Assembly: GCA_029204225.1 (NCBI GenBank)
Contig: CM055099.1
Location: forward strand, 46,030,331-46,094,330
DNA from: Diphasiastrum complanatum
Taxonomy: Eukaryota; Streptophyta; Lycopodiopsida; Lycopodiales; Lycopodiaceae
DNA: 64,000 nucleotides
Direction of reading: 5' to 3'
The notes under the pieces were generated by a model that ran no database searches, was not told the origin of the DNA, and was given only the letters and a program-made list of their open reading frames with translations. The translations under genes were made by a program, and so were the position numbers. Positions 34,976 to 46,475 of the stretch are shown here, in pieces. How positions within the stretch are numbered: position 1 is the stretch's first letter; each line of letters begins with the position of its first letter.

Positions 34976-36427
34976 TTTTTTTCGTTTCATTTCGTAGTTT
35001 TTGTTTCACGTCCCTTTTGCGGTTTGCGGTTCTGGAGTGTGTTTGCGATTCGCGATTGATTCACGAATCGTTCATGCTTCGAGTCAAAGACACATTGACT
35101 GTCACAAATTATTCTCGTTCGACCTTTGTGTCTTGTTCGTGCTGTGACAAAGTTGCAGGAGTTCACCATTTCTGACACTAATTTATGTCAGAAATTTTTT
35201 TAGCTCCCTAACAAATACATGTGGCTTTTTCAAAGCATGTAAAACAACCAAAATCAGGCAAAGTATGTTCTGTGTAGTATCAACTTAGCTTGTTCCAAGA
35301 ACAGAAGGCCAATAATCTTTATACTAGTAGAAAAATAGATAGATTGACTTGAAATGATTTAAACATAGACAATCATCATTATAGCTAACTGCAAAGAAAC
35401 CTACAATGAGACATAAATGTCGACTAACATGGACTTTCAAAGAGGGTTTGAAGAAATGTCACAGAAAGAGAGTAATGCCTCCAGGTATCTAGTTAAATAT
35501 AAATCATAGACATGCTATTTGCGAGAAAATTAATTAGAGGAACATGCTGCTGTACGAGGAACTATTAATAAGATGCAAGCAAGTGTCAACGCTGGCCTTA
35601 GTAGCTCCTACAGATATGCAACAGAGCTGACTTCATTGGAAGACAACACAAACAAACTGACTTCACTAAAAATTAAGCTTAAAAGATATGAAAATGTACC
35701 TGTTACAATAGCTCCAATGCATTTGCCAGCTTCAAGCACCCACATAATCATCCATGAACCCACATTTTCATAAGAGTATTGGCAATAACGAGAAGAGCCA
35801 GTTGTGAAGTGCAACAATCACAAATTTGAACACTTAGGAGCAACGCTGTGCAATCCGACAGAACCGTGAGGACATAAAGGAGGCTGAATGCACTTTTTTG
35901 TTGCAGAAGATGCGCTCGAGGAGAGCTGCAAATCATATCAATCTCTGTTCAGAAGCATAGAGCATCAAGCTCTGTTCAGAAGCATAGAGAAGGTGATGAG
36001 GAGCAGCTAATTCGGAGCAGCATTCACAGAATGAACAAGTAGGTGATGAGGAGCAGCCGATGAGCCGCAATATTTCCTGAGCGAGCGAGGTAGCATTCTA
36101 AATGCCCAAAATGCAGTAGCCAATGTTCAGTTGATCTAGAGAATCGTGAGAGCAGCTATTGGTAGTTGATGGAGGGAGGAACAACAGTCGAAGAGGACGC
36201 CGAGACCAGCAGCCATTGGCAGTTGATGGATGCTGCATCCTGCCTGCCTCCACCTTCCAACCACCTCCAAATCCTTGCGCCACTTGCAAAATCTACCTGG
36301 GCAGCCCCATCTGGCCCCACATACGAGTGCTCTTATCCCATTGGCGCGGCCGTTACAAGGAGAGACATGCCTATAAGGCCCGACCGCAGGGCCCTGGTGG
36401 TTTTTTTTTTTAAATTTGTATTTAGGA

Positions 36428-36464
36428 ACTAGGGTTAGGTTAGGTTAGATTAGGTTAGGTTAGG
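36428..36464 (+). repeat. Short TTAGG-type repeat
   Basis: About seven units of GTTAG/TTAGG with one variant (TTAGA). Plant telomeres are TTTAGGG, so this is telomere-like only in part; it may be a simple repeat or the junction scar of a repair event. Confidence 0.6.
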
Positions 36465-36599
36465 TCTGTCTTTTTTTATTAAAACCTTCAAAACTTCAGA
36501 ATGAAGAAACTTAACAATATTTACAAACAAAATAAACTTCAAAATTAAAGTATTGAAGTGATTCTCTTTCACTTGGAAAAAAAATCCAAAAGAAAAATT

Positions 36600-37930
36600 T
36601 TCAGAATTCTGGCTAGTCTGATTCATCGTAATGACCCTTTATAGTTGAATCGACACTTTCTGGATCATCATAGGTAGTTGAAGACCAATCGTCTTCAATT
36701 CATGCAAGCTTTATCTTCCCTGTGGCATCGACATAGATTCTCTTGTCTCTAGGGCCAAAAACTATTTTGTTTTTCTTCCAGTCTTGAATTACTCCACTCT
36801 ATGGTGAAATTCAAACATGCAATTTTAATCGGTAAATTGCTTATGTGACCTGTAGGCATCGTCATTCCTTGGTCAGCCCTCATAACTTGTACTTAGGCTT
36901 TTCCAATGTGGATATTCCCCATGCCTTTGCTAAGGACATGACGATAAAATTCATGCCAGACCCACTATCGAGAATGGCTTGCACGGATGGATAGGTTTTG
37001 TAGTGCACAGGTAAGGTGATGTTGTAACCTTTAGCAACACCAATCTAAAGTAAGCTCATATCTACATTGTGAACCACTTCGTTGTTTTTCGGTTGTCTCA
37101 ACTCATCTGGTATATCAGGCTCCTAGGAGCTTTGCAGTATGGCATCTCGTAGGGGTTTGGAAAACTTGACGGCTGTGTAGAAGGGCATGGTGATTTGGGC
37201 TTGTAAGAGATCGGAAAGAACCTCTATTCCTCGTGGTAGTTGCCCCTGTGTAGGTAATTGGGCAGATGGCGAAGTAGAAATCTTCACTTTAGCTCTATCA
37301 AACTCATCTTGAAATTCATGGTATTGCCTTTGAGCTTCTATAGGGTCAGGGTAGGACTGTGGAATCATGGAAGTATTAGCACTAGGTTGTGGTTGTGTTG
37401 GGTCCTTATTCTGATCTAAGGCCCTCTGTTGCGTACGTGTGACAACAAGCAATGGCTCTTCGAGATATCCTACATGCAAGAACTGTCTTTTTAATTTGGC
37501 TTGGTTAGGGCAATCTTTATTTCAATGTTTTTTTATACAATTGGTACATTCAACTACAAATTGATAATATAATCTACATTCACTTTGAAAGTGACTGGTT
37601 TCTTTGCATACAAAGAATTTTGGATAGGAGGTAGAGGCCTCATCTACGTACGTGTTATTAACACCTTCATCATAAGTAGGTTCATAGACTGGGGTGTCAT
37701 AAGAGGAATTCTGCACTACATTGGCCTGTACGTGTGGTCAGTTTTGTGGGTTTGGCTTGTTTGGTTGGGCGGATCCTCTTCAACCTAGGAGTGCCAATCT
37801 TTGTTGTTGTGCAGGTGGTTGTTGCTACAACTTGATGCGGCATGTCACAAAGTATACAATGTTGCATTTCATATGGTCTGTGTGATGGACACTCATTACC
37901 GGTATGTGCACCAGCACTAGATGTGCCCTA
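36600..37930 (-). pseudogene. Gypsy G gag-protease fragment
   Basis: In element order: CPSHRPYEMQHCILCDM (about 37900), a decayed knuckle VCKETSHFQSEC (first Cys lost), CTNCIKKH...NKDC, then a linker RQYHEFQDEFDRAKV (alike to Gypsy F), LLQAQITMPFYTAV, protease active site VQAILDSGSGMNFIV (intact DSG, about 36955), and after a short gap GVIQDWKKNKIVFGPRDKRI. Stops at about 37123 and elsewhere. It shares order and linker with Gypsy F, so both come from one lineage. No RT. Confidence 0.78.
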
Positions 37931-38075
37931 ATGAGAGACATTTTGGAGTTCAAGAGCCATTGACCTTTGATGAGACAAAGGATCTCAAAGAGTGGCAAAG
38001 GGCAATGTAAGAGGAGATCAAATCAATCCACATGCATGATACGTGGGAGTTGAATGTAGGGAATAATTGCATCTC
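37931..38075 (+). pseudogene. Copia RT start fragment
   Basis: Encodes RHFGVQEPLTFDETKDL then EWQRAM (stop) EEIKSIHMHDTWEL, the region where Copia RT begins. It meets a minus-strand Copia gag piece head to head at about 38080. Confidence 0.65.
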
Positions 38076-38109
38076 TAACTGGTAAGTTGATGACATTTTG
38101 TGCTTTCCA

Positions 38110-38291
38110 TTTTCTCCTGCAAATGCCCGATGATCTTCTTCAATCATTGGCCTTCTCTCTTCACCTGTCACAATCTCCCATAGCTCCTTTTCCATCAAAA
38201 TATTTTTCAGTTTGAATCTCCAAACTGCATAGTTGTCAGCTCCTTCCAATTTGCTTGACTCATTGAGGACACTCTCGCTTAGAGTTGCCAT
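38110..38291 (-). pseudogene. Copia gag N-terminal fragment
   Basis: ATG at 38291 (minus) opens MATLSESVLNESSKLEGADN, AVWRFKLKNILMEKELWEIV, close to the gag at 20174. The frame leaves gag after about 60 codons at the junction with the RT piece. Confidence 0.75.
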
Positions 38292-39162
38292 TACTAGATA
38301 GATGAGTCTGGATCACAGAAAAATGGCTCAGTCTAAGCACACAACTTGTCTCCAAACGTACCACACCACAAAATTATATCTTGGTTGTACACTTGATATC
38401 GGTTCAGCGCGTGGGTGTACTACTGCTCGGGACCTTCTTAGGCTCGCGCGCGTTGATCTGATATTGGTATAGATATGTGATATCGGTTCGGCGTGTGGGT
38501 GTGCGACCACTCAAAAAAAAATTTAGTTTGCGCGGGTTGATCCGATATCAGTACGGATAAGGATGAAAAGTAGAGGGAATATAAGAATTTTCAGACAGAT
38601 TGTCAGAGAGATTTGCAAAGATTTTGAAGTGTGTGATCGTTCAAAAGGCAAAAATCACTAATGTGAAAAGTATGAAGTCTCATAAATTCTGAATGGCAAT
38701 ACTAGATACTATTTAGTGTGATCTGCGATTTTTCAAACAGACAAATGAGAGATTTCTTGGCAAACCTCTCTCACAAATGACACTTTTCACATAGGCTAGA
38801 AAGTATTGTAAAAATCTCCCCAGTCAACAGATTTTCAATCTGTTTGATGGTGCCCTGGCCTTTTTGATGCCTCCAAGACTGTGTCTTCATTCCCCACGGA
38901 TGATTATGAGCATCAAAACCTGCAAAATACACCAAGGAAGAATTCATTCCAATTGTTTTTGTCTCTTGAAGCTTTCACTCTCATTTCCTATGCACTTCTA
39001 TCCATTCAACAATTGTACATTAAAGAGAAATTTCCAAAATATACATATGCAACTCTCCACTAATTGTCCCTTTTGCTGAGATGTTTGAAATCTTGTATGA
39101 GGATAGTTGGTACACTCATCTTGTAAATAATACATTGATCGACAACCTCCTGGCACCATTAA
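38292..39162. other. Unassigned; holds a diverged tandem duplication
   Basis: At about 38393-38465 and 38480-38560 a unit with TGATATCGGTTC-GCG-GTGGGTGT occurs twice in diverged form. It lies upstream of the minus-strand Copia gag and could be its leader. The rest has no recognisable feature. Confidence 0.35.
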
Positions 39163-39590
39163 GCCCATGGCCCAATGAGCATGCAAGTTGAGCTGTAAAT
39201 AGAATAATAGACTTGGGCCCCTTTGTAATTAAAATAAAACTTGAGGCCCAGAGTCATTTTAAACTTAGAAGTCTATTATTATAGAGTTGGGTCCAAATGG
39301 AGACTCGCATGAATCATGTGAAATCCAATGTACTTTTTTTAGACATTTGGATCAAGTTGGGTCCAAGATGAATGGATAGGATTAGTGTACATATTAGCCA
39401 ATAGTGTTTTGGGGCAAGGGCTTTCCCCATTTATAAAAAGGCACCTCATGTACTCTATTTTTCATGTTTAATGAGAAGGAGGAAACTCTACCATTTTTGG
39501 AAGAGAAACATCCTCATTTGCTATTCAATGCTTGCTATTGCTATTGTTGCTTTCTCTTTGCTTTCAAATTCATGCTTTCTTGGTTTCCAC
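39163..39590 (+). repeat. Partial 5' LTR of Gypsy C (family B)
   Basis: Matches 13445-13900 of the family B LTR ('aagcccatggcccaatgagca' onward, TATA-like 'atttataaaaaggc'), lacking its first 60 bp and about 300 bp at its end. It joins directly to leader sequence at about 39595, so primer site and early leader were deleted. Confidence 0.75.
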
Positions 39591-39594
39591 AAAT

Positions 39595-39697
39595 TCAGTT
39601 CCTATGATCCTTGCGAGAGTTACTTCCCAAGGATCTAAGAGATATCAAGGTTTTTTATCTGCAAAACAGCTAAAGAACCCTCGCACAAGAGAACCCA
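39595..39697 (+). other. Gypsy C leader, first part
   Basis: Matches the family B leader at 15185-15300 (TTGCGAGAGTTAC..., CCTCGCACAAGAGAACCC). The leader resumes at 45104 after the nested DNA. Confidence 0.7.
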
Positions 39698-39878
39698 CCA
39701 TCCTTCAGCTTCCATCTGGCGATTGTTGCGTCGTCTGCTTCGGGTTTCCCTTCTGCACCTGTAACAACGTCATACAATTCTTTAGCCATTAGTACAGTTT
39801 TCATCCTAAATTTTCACATATGGTAATTGGCTCCATTAAGCTTGTCCATGATGGGACTGGCTTTCCCTTGGGAATCCA
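39698..39878 (-). pseudogene. Copia gag N-terminal fragment
   Basis: ATG at 39878 (minus) opens MDSQGKASPIMDKLNGANYH, then a TGA, then KFRMKTVLMAKELYDVVTG, a Copia gag start different from the neighbours. About 60 codons remain before the Gypsy C leader. How it came to lie between the leader and the next Copia is unclear. Confidence 0.6.
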
Positions 39879-39944
39879 TGTGAAAGATTAGTCTAAGTGA
39901 TAAGAAAAACTATTAGTGACTTAAGTATGAAAATCTGGCACTGA

Positions 39945-40125
39945 GTTACAGAACAAGAAAGTGAAGTCCTATGCTTCATGAACAAGTCTTTTCCCAATGC
40001 TTTGGTGAAGATATCAGCTATACATTCCCTTGAAGACACATGTTGAAGCTCCACCTCCTTTGCAATGACTTGCTCCCTCACAAAATGACATTGCACCTCG
40101 ATATGCTTGCTCCTAGCATAGTTTT
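39945..40125 (-). pseudogene. Copia H RNase H C-terminus
   Basis: ARSKHIEVQCHFVREQVIAK, ELQHVSSRECIADIFTKALG and KDLFMKHR, the end of Copia RNase H, close to 62275-62480. Only the last 60 residues are present; upstream sequence is unrelated. Confidence 0.8.
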
Positions 40126-40249
40126 TGACAATAGAACTTTGATCCATCATAAGAATGATCTTTTTCCTGAGAATAGATCTCCTTTCAATGATTATGTAAT
40201 GCTCAAAATAGAAACAACCATAATTGAATAGTGTCCACTTGGGATGCTT

Positions 40250-41035
40250 CACTATTTCTTACATTAATTTTACATGTAAAAATATGACTAGAACATGAAG
40301 AATCAATTAGAATGTAAATGAAATGATTCCACCATGCTTCCAACTCTGAACTCTTTGGAAAAATACAGCAAACAAACAATAAATGTGAGTGATTAACATT
40401 TGCTTGCATGTCTCCTCCTCCTTTGTCCTTTGTTACCATGTATCCACCATGATACTCCATGATTGAGCTTCCATCTCCATCTTGCCACAAGATACCATCA
40501 AGCCTTGATGACTTGACCATGAATGAGTGACATAATGAGCCTCCAATAGCTTCATTTTCATCAACAAACCAGCCAAGAATGCTAGTAAAAATCCAACATC
40601 AAAACAATGCTCGCCAATGTAGCTAGTTTTACCACATCTTGACAATTTGCACACATCCACATGAAATTGCTCAAACATGAGATAGAACAAGTAAAGTAAA
40701 CTTGAACAACACTTCCTTGCTGCTCCTTTGACCTTACTTGAGTCTTCATTATGCTGCAAAAATAGATCCATAACACCTTTTCCAATTACCTCTCCTTTGA
40801 TACTCTTGACTAGCTCCAAATTGCCAACTTCCCTTTTGACTAGTTGAAGCGCTTTGAGATCAACCTTTTGATATTCAACTTTATCATCAAAGTCATTGAC
40901 CAGACTTTGTTTTCCAGATCCATTACTTGATTTTTCAGCAATATAACATTCATCCACTTGCATAGCTCCATGTACACAAGAAGAACCTCGAAAAGATGTT
41001 CCACTCTTCATAAGAGATCGATACTCAAGATCCAT
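40250..41035 (-). pseudogene. Copia H: foreign open frame after the RT start
   Basis: The frame opens like Copia RT (MDLEYRSLMKSGT, about 41035-40997; compare MDHEHQALIKSNTW at about 63790) and then leaves it. For about 185 codons to 40436 it stays open with no RT motif: SLVNDFDDKVEYQKVDLKALQ, REVGNLELVKSIKGEV, MDLFLQHNEDSSKVKGAARK, and a Leu/Met-rich segment FDVGFLLAFLAGLLMKMKLLEAH that could be a membrane helix. I do not recognise it. RT palm and YVDD are absent. Possibilities: captured host sequence, or another element's coding piece. An open frame this long is unlikely, though not impossible, by chance. Confidence 0.45.
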
Positions 41036-41363
41036 TGCTTGGATTCACTCCTCTTCTTTCCTTGCTTGATCTACACTTGTAGGCTGATCCAAAGAGGTTA
41101 GGAATCATTAGGGGAGTTTTGAACTCCAAAAAGACCCTTTAAAAATTCGTGCAAGATGTCTTTTATATTATTAAAATATTATAACACTAAGACTTTTGAC
41201 TTGCCATAACTTTTTAATTATAGCTTAGAAGTATGTCATGTAACATATCATTGAAAAGCCCTTGTTGATCACTTTCCAATGCACCAAACTCTGCTAAATT
41301 CGGACTTACCACTAAAAAAATTATGCCATTTTTAGTGTGGAATCAAAATGTGGACTCAAAAAG

Positions 41364-42743
41364 TTACGTTACGTAGATTTCAAATTTGAGTGTTTTGATT
41401 GGTCCATGTGTAAAAAAAATTTGAGAAAAAATAGAAAAAGAATCTTTACAAAGGTTCTTTTTTGGATTTAGAACTCCTCTAATGGCAACATAATTTCTAG
41501 AAACTACTTGCTTACCCTTTTGATCATATGTGAGCCTTGAAGGTACTTGTCTTTCTCTTGATGTTCTCCTTGGCTTTTGACTTGATGAAGGTCCATCATC
41601 ACCACCATCCAAAGTAGGATCCTTCTCATCAACATCAAGAATGTTAGATCCATCCACTCTACCATCAATCATGCTTGAAGACACCTTTGGAATGTTCCCC
41701 TCATAAAAAATGACATCTCTACCAACAATAACTTTGTTAGTAGAAGGAATGTAAACCTTGTAGGCTTTACTCACCTCACTGTATCCAACAAAAATACCTC
41801 TTCTTGAAGATGGATCCTCCTTGGTCCTATCATCAAGAGTAATGTTGACATAGCATGTGCATCCAAAAGTTCTTAGAAAGCTGACACTCGGCCTCCTCTT
41901 GATAAGCATCTCAAAAGGTGTCCTTACATCCAAAATAGCACTCAGCCACCTATTGCACAAGAAATTGGCACACAACAAAGCTTGATCCCAAAATGGTTTG
42001 TCAAGATTAGCACTTAACCTCATAGCGTTAGCACTTTCACATAAATTCCTATTCTTCCTTTCAGCCACTCCATTTTGTTGTGGGGTCCTTGATGTTGTAT
42101 ACTCCCTCTTGATCCCATGCTCATCACAAAAGGCCTTGAACCTGTTATATATGTACTCACCACCATTGTCACCTCTCAAGCACTTGATCTTTGTGGAAAA
42201 TTGGTTCTCCCTTGCATTCTTGAACTTGACAAAGACATCATACACTTCATCTTTGCTCTTTAGTAGATAGATCCAACAAAATCTACTAAAATCATCAATG
42301 AATGTTACATACATCTTAGCTCCACTATTGCTAATTGTAGTAAATCCACGAATATCCGAATGTACAAGTTGAAAAGGCTTTGTAGATCTAGAAATAGATC
42401 TAGTATAAGGTAGTCTATGTGACTTAGACAAAGCACAAGACTTAGAAACATGCTTGACATTACTTAAGAAACTTGGAAGACCAATCACAACCTTCTTCCT
42501 TGCCATTACCTCCAATGACTTAAAGTTGAGGTGTCGCATCCTTTTGTGCCAAACCTCTTGAATAGAAATTTGCTCCCTTGCAACACATCCAACTTGGTTA
42601 GCAATAACACAAGCATCAAGTTTGAACAACTTCCCTTGCCTTTTACCTTTTCCACTCAAGACATCCTTCCTTTTGATTAAACAAACATCTCCATCAAACT
42701 CCACCTTGAGGCCCTTACTTAGCATTTGACTCACACTAAGCAA
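41364..42743 (-). pseudogene. Copia H integrase
   Basis: After the one-base frame change from gag-protease (about 42735) the frame holds LSVSQMLSKGLKVEF, the zinc domain HKRMRHLNFKSL with SKSCALSKSHR (first Cys of the CxxC replaced by Ser), and the core LVHSDIRG, LRGDNGGEY, NGVAERKNRN with all three acidic residues. Then FGCTCYVNI, FVGYSEVSKAYKVYIP. The frame stays open to 41364 but loses Copia resemblance after PSRLTYDQKGKQVVSRN and VLNPKKN; integrase would join element DNA to the genome. Confidence 0.88.
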
Positions 42744-43858
42744 ATCTTGGTAATAGATGGAATAAACAAGACATCCTCCAAATGAACTTTCCTATTTGTA
42801 GAGAGAGAAATAGGAATTGTGCCAATCTTTTTGATTGCACACTCACTATCATTGGCCATGTAGATCACCCTCTTGTCATCTCCATATGCCAACAAAGAAG
42901 TGAAGTACTCTTTGTGAAAAGTCATGTGTGAACTTGCTCCACTATCAATCCACCAAGGATCTAGATCTTCATCAATTGCAAGAATACATGAAGACATCAC
43001 AAAAGCATCATCATTTGCATCTTGAACATCCAAACCATCCTCATCAAGATTAAGATTACCTTGCTTGTCTCCTTGATCTCTCTTCTTCTTGTAGCACTCA
43101 CTTGCAAAGTGTCCTTTGATGCCACAATAGAAGCACTCGAGCTTTGATCTATCCTTCTTTTTGCCACTTGAAGAAGCATCCACTTGATCTTGCCCTTTAG
43201 ACCACTTACTTTTGGTTTTGCCCTTGAATTTGCCCTTTGTGAACATAGCATCCTCTTGAAGTGTTGATGTAGATCCACCTCTTGCTTGAAGCCTATATTC
43301 CTCATTGATCAAGACCTCTTGAAGATCCATCAAACTTGGCAAAGTCTTTTGAATAGCAATACTTTGAACAATGTTAGCATGAGCATCCAACAAGCCATTA
43401 AGAATCATTTGAATGAGCTCTCCTTCCTTAATGCTTTCATCTATGCAAGCTAACTCATCATTCAATGCTTTCATTCTCAAAACAAAAGTACTTGGACTTT
43501 CTTTATTCTTTTGCAAAGAAGAAAAGGTTTGCCTTCTTAAAGTCAACACTCTAGAAGTAGACTTGGATTCATAAAGCTTCTTCAATGAATTCCAAGCTTC
43601 CAAAGATGATGTGCACTTACCAACTTCCTTGAGAAGTTCATTGGTAACATTCATCTTTATCATGTGTAGAGCCTTCTTGGACCTCTTGTCATACCTCATT
43701 TGATCTTGTTGTGTTGCTGGTCTCTCCTCCAAACCTACAACAATTTACAAAACATCATTCATCTCAAGAAGTGACTCCATCCTCACTTTCCACAATGAAT
43801 AGCTACTTGAGGTAAGCCTATTATTGGCTTCCAACATGATTCCAATTGAGGTTGCCAT
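42744..43858 (-). pseudogene. Copia H gag and protease
   Basis: ATG at 43858 (minus): MATSIGIMLEANNRLTSSSY, WKVRMESLLEM, TAA as codon 38 (43745-43747), then an open frame of over 300 codons: KKALHMIKMNVTNELLKEV, FVLRMKALNDELACID, ILNGLLDAHANIV, a perfect knuckle CFYCGIKGHFASEC, and the protease WWIDSGASSHMTFHKEYF with FIPSITK. It ends in a frameshift leading to integrase. One stop and one frameshift are the only damage, so this part decayed little. Confidence 0.9.
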
Positions 43859-44445
43859 GTAGCAATGACTTGATCTTCTCTTTCAACCTATTTAAATGCA
43901 CAAAGAACTCCTTTGAACAACAACAAATGCTTTCAAAAAAAATCACCAAGATTTGAAACTATCTCACAAATTCTCTTCTAGCACTTACCTAAGCAATTCA
44001 ACACATAGAATCATGGAATCTCGATCAACCTATGATCTACCCTCAATCTAATGACTTTTGCCACTTCCTAAGATTGAAACACACTCAAATGAAGTCCAGT
44101 AACCTCACTATCTAGAGATCCAATCAAAATTAGGGTTTTGACAAAATCACAAAAAATTGACTATTCCAAATCTACATGCAAATGCTGAAAATTTGATATG
44201 CAATCTATAAGACACCACTTAGGCTGAACCAATGAAGCAATAATCGGAACTTCAGTATGTGAATTCAAAAATCGGAATTGATCAAGTATATTGACCTATA
44301 AAGTGTTTTGATCTACAAAAGATCCAATCTACAAAAGCAAAAAGATCCGATTTTCGTGTAGAATCCTCTCTAGCATGCTCTAGACTTGATATCTTCACCA
44401 AATCATTGAAAGATCTGATTTTCTCCTTCATAACCTGAAACACAA
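43859..44445 (-). other. Copia H leader
   Basis: Untranslated, between primer site and gag ATG. No further feature seen. Confidence 0.5.
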
Positions 44446-44457
44446 GCTCTGATACCA
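44446..44457 (-). promoter_or_regulatory. Primer-binding site, tRNA-Met type
   Basis: Minus strand TGGTATCAGAGC directly after the LTR end CACA. Confidence 0.85.
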
Positions 44458-45103
44458 TGTGAAAGATTTCAAATCCTTAAGATCCAATCTACTTGAATGA
44501 TCTTTGGTTAGAAAAAGAAATACACTACCAATCTCACCAATGTAGAAAAATCAGCATCTACACACAAAATGAGATGCAAACACCAATAGAACTTAATCAA
44601 ACTTGAATGAAATGAAAAAGTACTGTTGTTGTCCGTACCAAAGCATAAGCTACTGTATTTTACATGTGTGGATCCAAAAATAACAAATATAGATCATTCT
44701 ACACATAGAATTGCAAGCAATCACCAAGATAGTGCACCAATGGATAGTAGAACCAAAGAGAACCATGTATAAGCATGAAATGAGATAGAGAAGAGAGAAG
44801 ATTGCTCTCTCCATGAGTTACATCTTTTTATAACAGGTCCAAACCCTATTTGGCCACTTGGCTTTCCCACCAAAATACTAACCCTACTAATTTTGGGTCT
44901 AGATTCAATGTACCCAACTATTCAAATTGAATCTACTCAAACTTGCATTCTAACTTTCCCACACTTTCAAAAAGTTCTTATTCAAATGAAATTTAGACTA
45001 ATGAACTTTGAAAAGTCAATCTCTAAGTCTAAAACAAGTTTTGGTCAATATGCCAAATATGAAAATATTGCAAAATGTGATGAAACTGGTTGAATCTTTC
45101 ACA
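44458..45103 (-). repeat. 5' LTR of Copia H
   Basis: 646 bp with canonical TG...CA and an 11-bp terminal inverted repeat TGTGAAAGATT/AATCTTTCACA. TATA-like 'ttataaaaagatg' (minus, about 44825). The right flank GCTACTGTC is Gypsy leader. Confidence 0.85.
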
Positions 45104-45275
45104 GCTACTGTCAAAATCTCAGGTCAATCAATGCAAGGAGTAAAAACTTATCAAGGAAAAACCATCATACAAGGCCTAAATTCAACTTTCGGCCAATCAG
45201 ATTAATTAGATCCTTAAGATACAGATGCATCCCATTGTACAAGCAAGATCCAACTATCTTGAACCCCACCATCGG
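45104..45275 (+). other. Gypsy C leader, second part
   Basis: Continues the family B leader (matches 15340-15510: GCTACTGTC, 'atctcaggtcaatca', 'gatccaac...aaccccaccatcgg'). Ends at the gag ATG. Confidence 0.8.
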
Positions 45276-45773
45276 ATGAATCTGAGATCTGGACGATCAG
45301 TAGCAAGAAGGACAGTGAATCAAGCACCACACCTTCCCAGATTAGCAGTTGCGCAACAAGAGGCAGAACCGGAACCAGTGCCAATGGAGCTAATGGGCCA
45401 ACCCGTACCTGTTGCTCCCTTCCAAGCAGTCCGGAGGGCACCTCAGATGGAGATACCAAAATATGACAGATCATCAAATCTCATCCGCTTCCTCTAGATC
45501 TACGAGCAAGCTTGTGAAATCTATGGCGAATGGACACCTGCAAAAAAGTTGATGTTGTTTCCCATGTCCCTATTGGCAGTGGCTCAAGATTGGTGTTTCA
45601 ACCTGTTAGAGGAAGAGAAATCCACCTGAAAAGCGGTTAAAGCGGCTCTCATCACGTGCTTTAAGCCAAGAAAGTTTCTAGAAGGCCCGTTTCTCCTACT
45701 CAGCAAGGTTAAGATGGGAAAAAGAGAGAGGCTCAGGGAGTATATTGAATGCGTCAAACATCTACGATCCGAG
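45276..45773 (+). pseudogene. Gypsy C gag, first part
   Basis: ATG at 45276: MNLRSGRSVARRTVNQAPHL, then IPKYDRSSNLIRFL, stop (TAG at about 45496), IYEQACEIYGEW, MSLLAVAQDWCFN, TGA at about 45628, ALITCFKPRKFLEGPF, KVKMGKRERLREYI, VKHLRSE. The frame is cut after RSE by the element 45769-51681 and resumes with CNAALTLDHAVIMWFLAGLP at 51682. The paralogue at 7880 has RFECEAELINENAMIM across this point, so the empty site can be read. Confidence 0.85.
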
Positions 45774-45999
45774 AGTTGAAATTCAAACATCCCCGAAATC
45801 CACCTATGACGATCGTTCTGATCTTCCCCGAAGCTCCGATCGAAAGAACTTTGTTGTCTCATGCCATACAGACTGCCTATACCTTGTATGGAGTCCTCTC
45901 TCCTAAGACGCTTTGAGTGCTATTTTTCCTGGTGAAAGATGCTATCCCATAGCTCCACCGGATCGTGCATACCTGCATCACCCTGACGCTCTGATACCA

Positions 46000-46475
46000 A
46001 GTTGAAATTTTGTTAGGATCTAGTGTAGTATGCATATCACATCACACAATCACCATAGCCACTCCTCACAAGCTCTCAAAGATGGCACAACAAAAGTTAA
46101 GTCTATTATGAAGAAACACTGTACATATAGCAAAGCCCCAAACTGCATGGGCTCAACAGGTGTCACTAAACTGGCCTACCACTTGCCAAACTAGAGTTAG
46201 GCCCAATATGGCCACATATACTGACAAACCTAGGACATGCCTCTGAGTATAGCATAATGAACTCAAAATCACTGTACAGGCTAATTTCTTCCTACGTGTG
46301 GCTACCCGACTAACCCAAGTAGCCGTCTACGGGATCAGTGCCCGACCAATATATCCTAATGGGTCATATCCCGATCACAACCATATACAGTAGACCAAAT
46401 AAACTCTACACTAATTACATCATCACATTTAGAGCTTACATAAAATGTATATCAGATTAACTCTGATTTCTAACT
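46000..46475 (-). repeat. Middle LTR of copy 3
   Basis: 476 bp, same length as 51201-51676. It has a primer site on its left and a polypurine tract (TTAAGGGAGAG) on its right, so it served both as 3' LTR of one unit and 5' LTR of the next. Confidence 0.88.

Larger units (their letters stand above)
34421..36599. other. Mosaic stretch, mostly unassigned
   Basis: Apart from the RT scrap (34885-34975) and the TTAGG-like run (36428-36464) nothing is recognised. Short direct repeats occur at 35945-36060 ('gttcagaagcatagag' twice, 'aggtgatgaggagcag' twice). No convincing coding frame. Confidence 0.4.
39879..45103 (-). mobile_element. Copia element H, internally rearranged
   Basis: Minus-strand order: 5' LTR (45103-44458), primer site, leader, gag-protease, integrase, then foreign DNA in place of RT, and a scrap of RNase H. 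Flanking Gypsy C leader resumes at 45104 with GCTAC, but on the left the matching GCTAC is not present; only the 11 bp TGTGAAAGATT of a 3' LTR seem to remain at 39879. So the insertion was followed by deletion or recombination at its 3' end. Confidence 0.7.

Noticed and set aside
36098-36432. Overlapping open frames as a host gene
   Set aside because: Frames overlap on both strands, composition is skewed by GC-rich local sequence, and no motif or splice evidence supports them.
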